Of a stretch of 64,000 bases of DNA, positions 52,275-60,532 are shown one piece after another (position 1 is the first letter of the stretch; each line of letters starts with the position of its first letter). The DNA is from Arthrobacter sp. OV608 (GTDB lineage: Bacteria > Actinomycetota > Actinomycetes > Actinomycetales > Micrococcaceae): positions 62,001 through 126,000 of the forward strand of contig FOEZ01000002.1 of assembly GCA_900110595.1 (NCBI GenBank). The letters are read 5' to 3'. A program made the translations under genes and the position numbers. Below the pieces are notes generated by a model that did not search any database, was not told where the DNA came from, and saw nothing but the letters and a program-made list of their open reading frames with translations.

Positions 52275-52481
52275 TCAGTCCTCCACGAACTCCAGCAGGT
52301 CGCCCGGTTGGCAGTTCAGGACGCGGCACATGGCCTCCAGCGTGCTGAAGCGGACGGCCTTCGCGCGTCCGTTTTTGAGCACCGCCACGTTGGCGGGCGT
52401 CAGGCCCACGCGCTCGGCGAACTCCCCCACGCTCATCTTCTGCCGGGCCAGTTCGACGTCGATGCGCACCACGATGGGCAT
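52275..52481 (-). CDS. Small XRE-family regulator (YozG-like)
   Basis: 68 residues, just one Cro/cI-type helix-turn-helix: MSVGEFAERVGLTPANVAVLKNGRAKAVRFSTLEAMCRVLNCQPGDLLEF. This short form regularly accompanies DUF2975 membrane proteins, as here. Its start shares one base with the DUF2975 stop (TGATG). It is probably the regulator of that pair. Confidence 0.87.
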   Translation of the reverse strand: MPIVVRIDVELARQKMSVGEFAERVGLTPANVAVLKNGRAKAVRFSTLEAMCRVLNCQPGDLLEFVED

Positions 52482-52960
52482 CAGATCACCGCTTCCATAT
52501 CCGAGCGGAGGTCCGCGGCCTGCCGGAGCAGGGCGCGGAGCACCACCACCACCAGCCCGACGGCGGCCCCGGCCGCCAGCATCAGGATCAGCAGGAGCGG
52601 CACGCCCGGGTCATCGGCATTGAGGACCACAATGGCGGAGAACACCGCCAGCATGGTCCAGCCCGCCGCGATGGCCCACATAATTGCATCCACCCAGACA
52701 GACGCCCGCGTACTGAAGATCTGGTCGCGCTTGACCATGGTGAGCAGCTTCCAGGTGCTGACGATCACTACCTGGACGCACGCCACCTCAAGGATGGCGA
52801 AGATCGTGAGCGGCCACTGCAGGTAGGCCCGTTCCGGGTTTTCCGCTGCCATGTGGGCGAACTGGCCCGGCAGGGACATCACTTGGAGCAGGACCAGAAG
52901 GAGGAAAGCCCCCACGAGGACGATCCGGAGGGCAATGACTGCCAGGTGATTGATCTTCAT
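52481..52960 (-). CDS. DUF2975 membrane protein
   Basis: 159 residues with four hydrophobic segments and short loops; ENPERAYLQWPLTIFAILEVACVQV and RDQIFSTRASVWVDAIMWA match DUF2975. Function unknown; it is almost always next to a small XRE regulator, here overlapping. An ATG start 52960 is preceded by a region with ATCGA direct repeats (about 52985-52999) that may bind the regulator. Confidence 0.82.
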   Translation of the reverse strand: MKINHLAVIALRIVLVGAFLLLVLLQVMSLPGQFAHMAAENPERAYLQWPLTIFAILEVACVQVVIVSTWKLLTMVKRDQIFSTRASVWVDAIMWAIAAGWTMLAVFSAIVVLNADDPGVPLLLILMLAAGAAVGLVVVVLRALLRQAADLRSDMEAVI

Positions 52961-53088
52961 GCATCGAGTTTCAGCTATTAACTATCGAAAGTCAATCGAA
53001 CCCAGCCGCCGGCCGTTGCGAGGGCGTTAATTCGGCATCATTCTGCCGGTTTTCTGAAAAAACGATTTGTCCTAAACGAAGGTGACTC

Positions 53089-53118
53089 TTGACACGTCCC
53101 CGAAACGCGTCTTATGGT
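53089..53118 (+). promoter_or_regulatory. Promoter of the fructan/DFA operon
   Basis: TTGACA (53089-53094), 18-nt spacer, TATGGT (53113-53118). Transcription would start near 53125, just before the operator. Confidence 0.6.
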
Positions 53119-53127
53119 GTTGCCAAG

Positions 53128-53144
53128 TCGTTTTAGCAAAACGA
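53128..53144 (+). promoter_or_regulatory. LacI-family operator
   Basis: TCGTTTT-AGC-AAAACGA, perfect 7-bp arms, beginning about 4 bp after the expected transcription start. An upstream match to one half (AAAACGATTT, 53057-53066) lies about 80 bp before it and could give repression by looping. The likely ligand protein is the LacI regulator encoded at 56458. Confidence 0.65.
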
Positions 53145-53202
53145 TTTTTCACCCCAAGCATTGTCTCGCCATTTCCGTTCGAGAGAAAGTGAGTCGACAG
53201 CG

Positions 53203-54480
53203 ATGTCCACTCGAAAGACCATCAACAGGTTCGTCACCATCGGCGGCGTCTGCACCGCCGTGGCACTGGCAGCCACCGGGTGCGGCGCGGGGGGCCCGTC
53301 CACCACGGGTAGCGCCGGCACCAGCACCGTCAACGTCCTGGTGGAGGCAGGCGGCCACGCCGAACTGACCGGCGTCGCCGAACAGTGCAAAAAGGACGCC
53401 GGAGTCAACGTCAACTTCGTCGAACTGCCCTACGACGGCATGTTCAACCGCCTCTCCAGCGAGTTCTCCTCCGGCAACGTCTCCTTCGACGTCGCAGCCC
53501 TGGACTCGGTCTGGCTGCCCAGCTTTAAGGACGCCGTCCAGCCCATCGACGAGATCTTCACCGATGAAGCCAAGAAGGACATCTTCCCGGCCCTGGTCAA
53601 GGAAGCGAATGTGGACGGGCACTTTATCGGCCTGCCTGCCTGGACCAACGCCGAGATCATCCTTTACCGCAAGGACCTTTTCGAGGACGCCAAGAACAAG
53701 GCGGATTTCCAGGCCAAGTACGGCTATGAGCTCGCCGCGCCCACCACCTGGAAGCAGTACCAGGACATCGCCGAATTCTTCACCAAGGACGGTATGTACG
53801 GCACCGACGTCAAGGGCGGCGTAGAAACCGAATGGCTCGCCCACGTCCTGCAGGCCGGCTCCCCCATGGTCCTGGACGGGGACAAGGTGGTCATCGACAA
53901 CGCCGCACACAAGGAAGCCCTGGACTTCTACGTCAGCCTGGTCAAGTCCGCCCCATCCGGCGCCGCCCAGGTGGACTGGGCCGCCGCGCAGAACCTGTTC
54001 AACCAGGGCAAGACCGCGATGACCCGCTTCTGGGCCCATGCCTACCGGCAGATCCCCAAGGATTCACCGGTGGCCGGCAAGGTGGGCACCGCTCCGATGA
54101 TCGCCGGGTCCGCCGGCATTGGCGGAGTCCCGGGGCCCTGGTACCTCACTGTCCCCAAGGCCACCAAGAACACGGACGCCGCCAAAAAGTTCATCAAGTG
54201 CGCCTATGACAACAACAGCATGGGCATCGAGTCCAGCCTCGGCCTGGCGTCCCGCATCTCAGCCTTCGAGAAGTACCAGGACAAAGCAGGCTACGAGAGC
54301 TTTGGTCCGCTGATTGAAACCCTCAACGGCAAGGCCACGGCCACCCGCCCGGCCACCGAAAAGTGGCAGCAGATCGTGGATACCGTCCTGGTTCCGATGC
54401 TGCAGAAGGCCGTGGCCGGCGGTGACTCCGCCACCCTCCTCGCAGATGCCAAGAAGCAGATCGAGGACCTCGTCAAGTAA
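53203..54480 (+). CDS. Sugar ABC transporter, binding lipoprotein
   Basis: 425 residues, carbohydrate class (SBP_bac_1). Signal peptide with lipobox LAATGCGAG. The mature part includes LSSEFSSGNVSFDVAALDSVWLPSF, then GLPAWTNAEIILYRKDLF and the C-terminal conserved GPWYLTVPKATKN. ATG 53203 is chosen; a longer frame starts upstream but lacks a signal-peptide context. First gene of an operon with two permeases, controlled by the operator at 53128. From the enzymes encoded downstream the substrate is probably an inulin oligomer or difructose anhydride. Confidence 0.87.
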   Translation: MSTRKTINRFVTIGGVCTAVALAATGCGAGGPSTTGSAGTSTVNVLVEAGGHAELTGVAEQCKKDAGVNVNFVELPYDGMFNRLSSEFSSGNVSFDVAALDSVWLPSFKDAVQPIDEIFTDEAKKDIFPALVKEANVDGHFIGLPAWTNAEIILYRKDLFEDAKNKADFQAKYGYELAAPTTWKQYQDIAEFFTKDGMYGTDVKGGVETEWLAHVLQAGSPMVLDGDKVVIDNAAHKEALDFYVSLVKSAPSGAAQVDWAAAQNLFNQGKTAMTRFWAHAYRQIPKDSPVAGKVGTAPMIAGSAGIGGVPGPWYLTVPKATKNTDAAKKFIKCAYDNNSMGIESSLGLASRISAFEKYQDKAGYESFGPLIETLNGKATATRPATEKWQQIVDTVLVPMLQKAVAGGDSATLLADAKKQIEDLVK

Positions 54481-54485
54481 GACCC

Positions 54486-54522
54486 CCGCGGCCGGCACCT
54501 GGGTAGCCGGTGCCGGCCGCGG
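54486..54522 (+). terminator. Intercistronic hairpin after the binding-protein gene
   Basis: Perfect 14-bp arms CCGCGGCCGGCACC and GGTGCCGGCCGCGG, 9-nt loop, no T-run. Likely causes partial termination or mRNA protection, giving more binding protein than permease. Confidence 0.7.
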
Positions 54523-54547
54523 CCCCCAACCAGCGGAAGAGAAAACC

Positions 54548-55435
54548 GTGCGCATCTCCGATCGCCGCTTCGCATTGTTCCTGATGACACCAGCGGCGCT
54601 GTTCCTGGCAGTGTTTGTCGCGTTCCCGTTGTTCCGCCTCGTTGCGGACAGCTTCTTCAAGATCTCACCGATTGCCGGCGGTCCCCGCGACTTCGTGGGC
54701 CTGGACAACTACTTCCGGGCCTTCGCCTCCGAAGCCTTCACCGGCGCGGGGTGGCGGACCCTGGGCTACACCGTCATCGTGGTCACCCTCGAATTCGCCC
54801 TCGGCCTGGGCATGGCCCTGCTGTTCACCACCCTTGGGCGCAGCTCCCAAATCTGGCGGACAGTGTTCATGTACCCGCTGATGATCGCCCCGATCGTGGC
54901 AGGGCTCCTCTGGAAGTTCCTGATGATCGATAACTTCGGCCTCATCGGAACCCTCCTGCACCAGGCCGGCATCCTGTCCAACCCCAACCAGATCGGCTGG
55001 CTCTCGGACCCGAACATCGTGCTCTACTCCGTGGCCATTCCGGATATCTGGCTGACCACGTCCTTTATGTGCCTGGTGCTCTTCGCCGGCCTGCAGAACA
55101 TCCCGGGTGACCTGATCGAGGCGGCCCGCCTCGACGGTGCCCGCGCACCGGCCCTGCTGTTCCGCATCATCCTGCCCCTCCTGCGCCCGGTCATCGCCGT
55201 CGCGCTGGTGGTCCGCGGCATTGATGCGGCCCGGGCCTTCGACACCATCCTCATCCAGACCAACGGCGGCCCGCAGTCCGCCTCCGAAACCATGAGCCTG
55301 CTGATCTACCGGACCATGATCCGCTTCGGCGATCCCGGGCTGGCCAGTGCCATGGGCACCCTCTACCTGCTGGCCATGCTCGCCGTCGCGTTTGTTGCGG
55401 TGTCCACCATCTGGCGGCCAGGAAAGGACAGCTGA
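54548..55435 (+). CDS. Sugar ABC transporter permease 1 (MalF-like)
   Basis: 295 residues, six hydrophobic segments. The ATPase-contact motif is EAARLDGARAPALLFRIILPLLRP near residue 195, as in CUT1 permeases. Start GTG 54548 with GGAAGAG 9 nt upstream. Its TGA overlaps the ATG of the second permease (TGATG). Works with permease 2 and a shared ATPase such as an MsiK-like protein, since no ATPase gene is in the operon. Confidence 0.9.
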   Translation: MRISDRRFALFLMTPAALFLAVFVAFPLFRLVADSFFKISPIAGGPRDFVGLDNYFRAFASEAFTGAGWRTLGYTVIVVTLEFALGLGMALLFTTLGRSSQIWRTVFMYPLMIAPIVAGLLWKFLMIDNFGLIGTLLHQAGILSNPNQIGWLSDPNIVLYSVAIPDIWLTTSFMCLVLFAGLQNIPGDLIEAARLDGARAPALLFRIILPLLRPVIAVALVVRGIDAARAFDTILIQTNGGPQSASETMSLLIYRTMIRFGDPGLASAMGTLYLLAMLAVAFVAVSTIWRPGKDS

Positions 55436-56388
55436 TGCGCGTCGCCGAGCGAATTAAGAACGACGCCGGGAAGTCACCTGCAGCGGTGGCGGGACCTTCC
55501 GCCCCAACCACCGGAAGCGGCAGCGGCCGCAAGCGCCGGGGCGTCAACCGTGAGGGCCTGGAAGCAGGCCGCCGGAGCACCAGGACCCTGCTCTGGGTGC
55601 TTCTGGCAGCAGCCATGGTGCTCTACGGATTCCCGTTCCTGTACCTGCTCTTCACATCCTTCAAGACCCCCATCGATACCATCGCGGTGCCGCCCACCAT
55701 CCTGCCGAAGGAATGGACGCTGGAGAACTACGCCAACGCCCTGGGCCGCAGCGGTGTAGTGGCCTCCTTCATCAACAGCATCCAGACGGCCATCATCAGC
55801 ACCCTGCTGTCACTGGTGCTGGCGGTACCCGCGGCTTACGGCATCACCAGGTACCAGACCCTCAGCGGCCGGATCTTCATCATGGCCGCACTGGTTACCC
55901 GCATGGTGCCGCCGGTGGCCATCGGCATTCCGCTGGCCTCGATGATGGCGTCCATGGGCCTGGCCGATACGCCCATCGCACTGTCCATCGCCCACACCAC
56001 AATCTCGCTGCCGCTCTCCATCTGGCTGATGTCCAGCTTCTTCGAAGCGGTGCCCAGGGACCTGGAGGAATCGGCCACCGTGGACGGTTGCAGCAGGCTC
56101 GGAGCCCTGTGGCGGGTGGTGATCCCGGTGGTGTCCGGCGGCATTGCCGTCACCGCGATCTTTGCCTTCCTCGCCTCCTGGAACGAGTTCCTGTTCGCAC
56201 TGCTGATGACGGCGATCCGCTCCCAGACAACGCCGGTGGTGATTGCGAACTTCCAGACCCAGTTCGGCCTGGACTGGGGATCCATGACCGCGCTGGCCGC
56301 CGTGTACTCCATCCCGGTCATCCTGCTGACCCTGCTTTTGCAGCGCAAGATCGTCGCAGGCATGACGCTCGGCGCGGTCAAGGGCTAG
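55435..56388 (+). CDS. Sugar ABC transporter permease 2 (MalG-like)
   Basis: 317 residues with six hydrophobic segments after about 50 polar N-terminal residues. The EAA loop reads LEESATVDGCSRLGALWRVVIP near residue 205. Family hallmarks are PFLYLLFTSFK and SWNEFLFALLMT. It forms the heterodimeric channel with permease 1. The LacI gene follows after 69 bp. Confidence 0.9.
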   Translation: MRVAERIKNDAGKSPAAVAGPSAPTTGSGSGRKRRGVNREGLEAGRRSTRTLLWVLLAAAMVLYGFPFLYLLFTSFKTPIDTIAVPPTILPKEWTLENYANALGRSGVVASFINSIQTAIISTLLSLVLAVPAAYGITRYQTLSGRIFIMAALVTRMVPPVAIGIPLASMMASMGLADTPIALSIAHTTISLPLSIWLMSSFFEAVPRDLEESATVDGCSRLGALWRVVIPVVSGGIAVTAIFAFLASWNEFLFALLMTAIRSQTTPVVIANFQTQFGLDWGSMTALAAVYSIPVILLTLLLQRKIVAGMTLGAVKG

Positions 56389-56457
56389 ACCACCAATAAC
56401 CAGTAGCCTACTGATGACGCCCAGGGGCATCACCGACCATAAGGACGTGGGAGACAG

Positions 56458-57501
56458 ATGAGCAACAAGAACATCGGGATCAAGGACGTGGCCACCGCCG
56501 CCGGCGTGTCCGTCACAACTGTCTCCCACGTCCTCAATGAAGTGGCCTATGCCCGGATCAGCCCCGAAACCAGGGACAAGGTCCGGTCCGCCGCGGAACA
56601 ACTGGGATACGGCCCAAACCGCCTGGCCCAGGCTCTCCGCACCCAGAGGACAGGCATGCTGGGCCTGGTGAGCGAAGACATTGCCACCACCCCCCACGCC
56701 GGCCGGATCATCCTGGGCGCCGAGGAGGCTGCCAAAGCACGCGGATACAACCTCATGATCATCAACACCTCCGGCTCAGCCAGCCTCGAATCCCGGCGGG
56801 ACGATGTGGAAGCCCTCCTGGAACGGCGGGTCGACGGCATCCTCTACGCCACCATGTACCACCGCATCGTGGAGCTGCCGGCCAATCTCGGCAGCGTTCC
56901 CTCCGTCCTGGTGGACTCGGTGGCCGCCGGCGGAAACATCACCGCCGTCATCCCGGATGAGGAAGGCGGTGCCCGCACCGCCGTGGAAGCATTGCTCGCT
57001 GCCGGGCACCGGCGGATCGGCTTCCTCAACAACACCGACGATGTCCCCGCCACCCGCCAGCGGCTCCATGCCTTCCGGACCACGCTGAAGGAAGCAGGGC
57101 TCGACGGCGAAGCGGCACCCGTGGAGTCGGAGGTGTCCGAGGTGCACGGCGGCTATGCGGCGGCCCGCCGGATGCTGTCCCGGGATGACCGGCCTACCGC
57201 ATTGTTCTGCTACAACGACCGGATGGCCATGGGCGCCTACCGCGCGGCTGCGGAACTGGGTCTCTCCATCCCCGGCGATCTCTCGGTGGTGGGCTTCGAT
57301 GACCAGGAGCTGATCGCCGCCAACCTCCACCCCGGCCTCACCACTGTGGCCCTCCCGCACTACGAGATGGGTGCCTGGGCCACCGAGCACCTGATTGACG
57401 CCGTTGAAGGCAAGACCGACCTTTCCCTCATGGCACTTCACCCGACCATTCTCAGCTGCCCGCTGGTGGGCCGCGATTCCATCACGGCTCCCCGGCAATA
57501 G
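56458..57501 (+). CDS. LacI-family transcriptional repressor
   Basis: 347 residues. Helix-turn-helix GIKDVATAAGVSVTTVSHVLN followed by hinge helix RLAQALRTQRTG, then a periplasmic-binding-protein-like sensor domain ending GFDDQELIAANLHPGLTTVALP. Start ATG 56458 with GGGAG upstream. Placed in the middle of the operon, it very likely binds the TCGTTTT-AGC-AAAACGA palindrome and is released by a fructose-containing sugar or its phosphate. A weak inverted repeat just before the gene may be another site. Confidence 0.92.
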   Translation: MSNKNIGIKDVATAAGVSVTTVSHVLNEVAYARISPETRDKVRSAAEQLGYGPNRLAQALRTQRTGMLGLVSEDIATTPHAGRIILGAEEAAKARGYNLMIINTSGSASLESRRDDVEALLERRVDGILYATMYHRIVELPANLGSVPSVLVDSVAAGGNITAVIPDEEGGARTAVEALLAAGHRRIGFLNNTDDVPATRQRLHAFRTTLKEAGLDGEAAPVESEVSEVHGGYAAARRMLSRDDRPTALFCYNDRMAMGAYRAAAELGLSIPGDLSVVGFDDQELIAANLHPGLTTVALPHYEMGAWATEHLIDAVEGKTDLSLMALHPTILSCPLVGRDSITAPRQ

Positions 57502-57565
57502 GCAGCCAGCCCCTTCCGTTTACCACTTCCCACAACTTCCCACTTCCGCAAGAGGAACGCCAGAC

Positions 57566-59149
57566 ATGACCAGTTACCTTCATGCCGCACGCCCGGACAC
57601 AGCCCCGGCCGGGACCGCCGGGTACCGGCCTGCCATCCACTTCACGGCAAGGGATACCTGGCTGAACGATCCCAACGGCCTCGTTTACCACGACGGCGTG
57701 TACCACCTCTTCTTCCAGAACAACCCATTCGGCAACGTTTGGGGCAACATGTCCTGGGGCCACGCCACTTCCCATGATTTGCTGCACTGGACCGAGCATC
57801 CTGTGGCCATTGCCTGCGACGAGACAGAGGACATCTTTTCCGGAAGCGTTGTGGTGGACCACGGCAACACGTCCGGTTTCGGCACGGCGGACGCACCTGC
57901 CCTCGTAGCCATCTACACCAGTGCCTTCAAAGCCGCCTCGGAATACAGTGGCACCCAGGCCCAGTCCCTGGCTTACAGCACAGACGCGGGAATGACGTGG
58001 CAGAAGTACGCCGCCAACCCAGTCCTCACCCGCAACTCAGCGCACTTCCGCGATCCCAAAGTGTTCCGCTATCAAGGGCGCGATGGCGGGTTCTGGGTGA
58101 TGGTCGCCGTCGAAGCACAGCACCAAACGGTGGTCTTCTACCGGTCGGAAGACCTCAAGTCCTGGGAGTTCCTCAGCGACTTCGGCCCGGCCAACGCCGA
58201 CCAAGGCGAATGGGAATGCCCTGACCTCTTTCCCCTGGCAGTGGACGGCGACCCGGACAACATCAAGTGGGTCCTGATCGTGAACGTCAACCCCGGCGCG
58301 GTGGCCGGCGGGTCCGGCGGCCAGTACTTTGTGGGCGATTTCGACGGCGTCCACTTCACCCCGGATCCCGGTTCCGTGGTGGCGCCGGCAGGACTGGCGG
58401 CCATCGGCGACGCCACGGCGGCCGGTGCAGCCTTGCAGGAATGCCTCTGGCTGGACTGGGGACGCGACTGCTACGCCTCCGTATCTTTCAGCAACGCCCC
58501 GGATGACCGGCGCATCATCATCGGCTGGATGAACAACTGGGACTACGCCAACCAGCTGCCCACCGCGCCCTGGCGGTCCTCAATGACCATTGCCCGGGAA
58601 TTGCGCCTCACCACCGTCAACGGTGCAGCCCGCCTGATCCAGCAACCGTTGCTGGCCGGCCCCGGCACCGGAAACGAGGTTCCTGCTGCCAGGGACCAAC
58701 TGGCCCCGGATGCCTTTGACCTGCGGGATTCGGACCTCCGATTGCCAGCGGCCGTACCGGGCAGCGCGCACATCATCGAGGCGGAAATCCTGCCGGGAAG
58801 CACCGGGCAGGTGGCCTTCCATCTCTTCGCAACTGATGACGGAAGCACGGGGACCGTGCTCAGTTACAACGCCGCCACCGCCCAACTCGCCCTGGACCGC
58901 AGGCAGTCCGGCAACACGGGCTTCCACGAGAAGTTTCCTTCCGTGGAGTCGGCCCCGCTGGTCCTTGAGGACGGCGTGCTCAAGCTGCAGATCGTCGTCG
59001 ACCATTGCTCGGTGGAGGTCTTTGCCCAAGGCGGCAAGGTGGTCCTGACTGATCTCGTCTTCCCCCCAACCGGCAGCCAGGAAAACTGGCTATCGGCTGA
59101 GGGAGGCGCAGCGGCAATACTGAAACTCGCGGTCTCATCACTCGCCTAA
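57566..59149 (+). CDS. GH32 beta-fructofuranosidase, cytoplasmic
   Basis: 527 residues. Nucleophile Asp35 in WLNDPNG, Arg162-Asp163-Pro in FRDPKVF and acid/base Glu217 in EWECPDLF, the three GH32 landmarks. Five-bladed propeller then a C-terminal beta-sandwich (VDHCSVEVFAQGGKVVLTD). No signal peptide, so it works in the cytoplasm on an imported beta-fructoside such as inulobiose, levanbiose or short inulin. Start ATG 57566 with AGAGGA upstream. The GH91 gene follows after 22 nt. Confidence 0.92.
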   Translation: MTSYLHAARPDTAPAGTAGYRPAIHFTARDTWLNDPNGLVYHDGVYHLFFQNNPFGNVWGNMSWGHATSHDLLHWTEHPVAIACDETEDIFSGSVVVDHGNTSGFGTADAPALVAIYTSAFKAASEYSGTQAQSLAYSTDAGMTWQKYAANPVLTRNSAHFRDPKVFRYQGRDGGFWVMVAVEAQHQTVVFYRSEDLKSWEFLSDFGPANADQGEWECPDLFPLAVDGDPDNIKWVLIVNVNPGAVAGGSGGQYFVGDFDGVHFTPDPGSVVAPAGLAAIGDATAAGAALQECLWLDWGRDCYASVSFSNAPDDRRIIIGWMNNWDYANQLPTAPWRSSMTIARELRLTTVNGAARLIQQPLLAGPGTGNEVPAARDQLAPDAFDLRDSDLRLPAAVPGSAHIIEAEILPGSTGQVAFHLFATDDGSTGTVLSYNAATAQLALDRRQSGNTGFHEKFPSVESAPLVLEDGVLKLQIVVDHCSVEVFAQGGKVVLTDLVFPPTGSQENWLSAEGGAAAILKLAVSSLA

Positions 59150-59171
59150 CCGCAACCCAAGGGGAAAAACC

Positions 59172-60512
59172 ATGTCAAGCAACAACTACTACGACGTGAC
59201 CACGTGGCCGGTCGGCAATGCATCCAAAGACGTCGGTGAAGTCATCAACAGCATCATCGCTGACATCAAGGACCGGCAGTCCGCCACCGATGAGAACAAC
59301 GGAGGAAAGCCGGGCGCGGTGATCTACCTTCCGCCCGGCGACTACCACCTCCGAACCCAGGTGGTGATCGACATCAGCTTTCTTCAGATCCAGGGCTCGG
59401 GACACGGCTTTACGTCCTCGAGCATCCGGTTCAACGTTCCCGAGGACGAATGGCCCGGCCTTCATGAGCTGTGGCCGGGCGGCAGCCGCGTTATCGTCGA
59501 CCTTCCCAGGGGCGCGGACACCGAGGAAGCCAAGGGAGCGGCCTTCTACGTTGAGCGCACCGGTAGCCCTCGGATCAGCTCGGTGGAGTTCTCCAACTTC
59601 TGCATCGACGGGCTGCACTTCGAGGCCGATGGCTCAGGGATGCATCCGGAGAACACCTACGTCAACGGCAAGACAGGCATCTTTGTCGCCAACGAGAATG
59701 ACTCATTCCGCGTCAACGGCATGGGCTTCGTCTACCTTGAAAACGCCCTCACCATCTACAACGCGGATGCACTTTCCGTGCACGACAACTTCATCGCCGA
59801 ATGCGGCAGCTGCATCGAGCTGCGCGGGTGGGGGCAGGCATCAAAGATCACCGACAACCTGGTGGGAGCGGGCTTCAAAGGCCATTCGATCTACGCCGAG
59901 AACCATGGCGGGCTCCTGATCACCGCGAACAACGTCTTCCCCCGCGGGGCGAGCAGCATCCACCTGGCCGGCGTCACGCGGTCAAGCATCACCAACAACC
60001 GCCTGCACTCGTTCTACCCCGGGATGCTGATTCTCGCAGCGGACAGTTCGGAGAATCTCGTGGCCACAAACCACTTCCTGCGTGACCATGAACCCTGGAC
60101 GCCCTTCGTGGGAGTGGGCAACGGACTGGATGACCTTTACGGGCTCCTCAGCGTCACCGGCAGCAACAACTCAGTGATCGGCAACCACTTTTCCCACATC
60201 ATTGATGCAGAGACCATCCAACCGGCCGGTGCCACGCCGGTAATTGTCCGGCTGGTGGCGGGGGCCGGAAACTTCGTCTCCAACAACCACGCGGTGGCGA
60301 TGGACGTCCACGCCACATCAAGCGACTCCTGCTTCTCCGCGCAAGTGGACGCCCTGCTGACCACCGAGGCTTCGAAAGTCCTTGCCGTTACGGCGGTCGC
60401 GGTGGATCCCGCATCCGCGCGGAATACCATCCTGGATTCCGGAAGCGAGGCCCAGATCGTTGCGGACAGGGCCGTGAACGCCATCAGGGCCACACCCGCC
60501 ATCGGCTCCTGA
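59172..60512 (+). CDS. GH91 enzyme: probable difructose-anhydride III hydrolase
   Basis: 446 residues, right-handed beta-helix. Strong overall likeness to Arthrobacter inulin fructotransferases (NNYYDVTTWPVGN, GKPGAVIYLPPGDYHL, GFVYLENAL, GLLITANNVFPRG, GNGLDDLYG). Candidate catalytic Asp205 and Glu216 in HDNFIAECGSCIEL keep the 11-residue spacing of the GH91 pair. Secreted inulin fructotransferases carry a signal peptide; this one has none. The intracellular GH91 members of Arthrobacter hydrolyse DFA III to inulobiose, so this is the better fit, with the GH32 enzyme acting next. A cytoplasmic fructotransferase remains possible. Confidence 0.85.
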   Translation: MSSNNYYDVTTWPVGNASKDVGEVINSIIADIKDRQSATDENNGGKPGAVIYLPPGDYHLRTQVVIDISFLQIQGSGHGFTSSSIRFNVPEDEWPGLHELWPGGSRVIVDLPRGADTEEAKGAAFYVERTGSPRISSVEFSNFCIDGLHFEADGSGMHPENTYVNGKTGIFVANENDSFRVNGMGFVYLENALTIYNADALSVHDNFIAECGSCIELRGWGQASKITDNLVGAGFKGHSIYAENHGGLLITANNVFPRGASSIHLAGVTRSSITNNRLHSFYPGMLILAADSSENLVATNHFLRDHEPWTPFVGVGNGLDDLYGLLSVTGSNNSVIGNHFSHIIDAETIQPAGATPVIVRLVAGAGNFVSNNHAVAMDVHATSSDSCFSAQVDALLTTEASKVLAVTAVAVDPASARNTILDSGSEAQIVADRAVNAIRATPAIGS

Positions 60513-60532
60513 CCAACAACGAAAGGTACACC

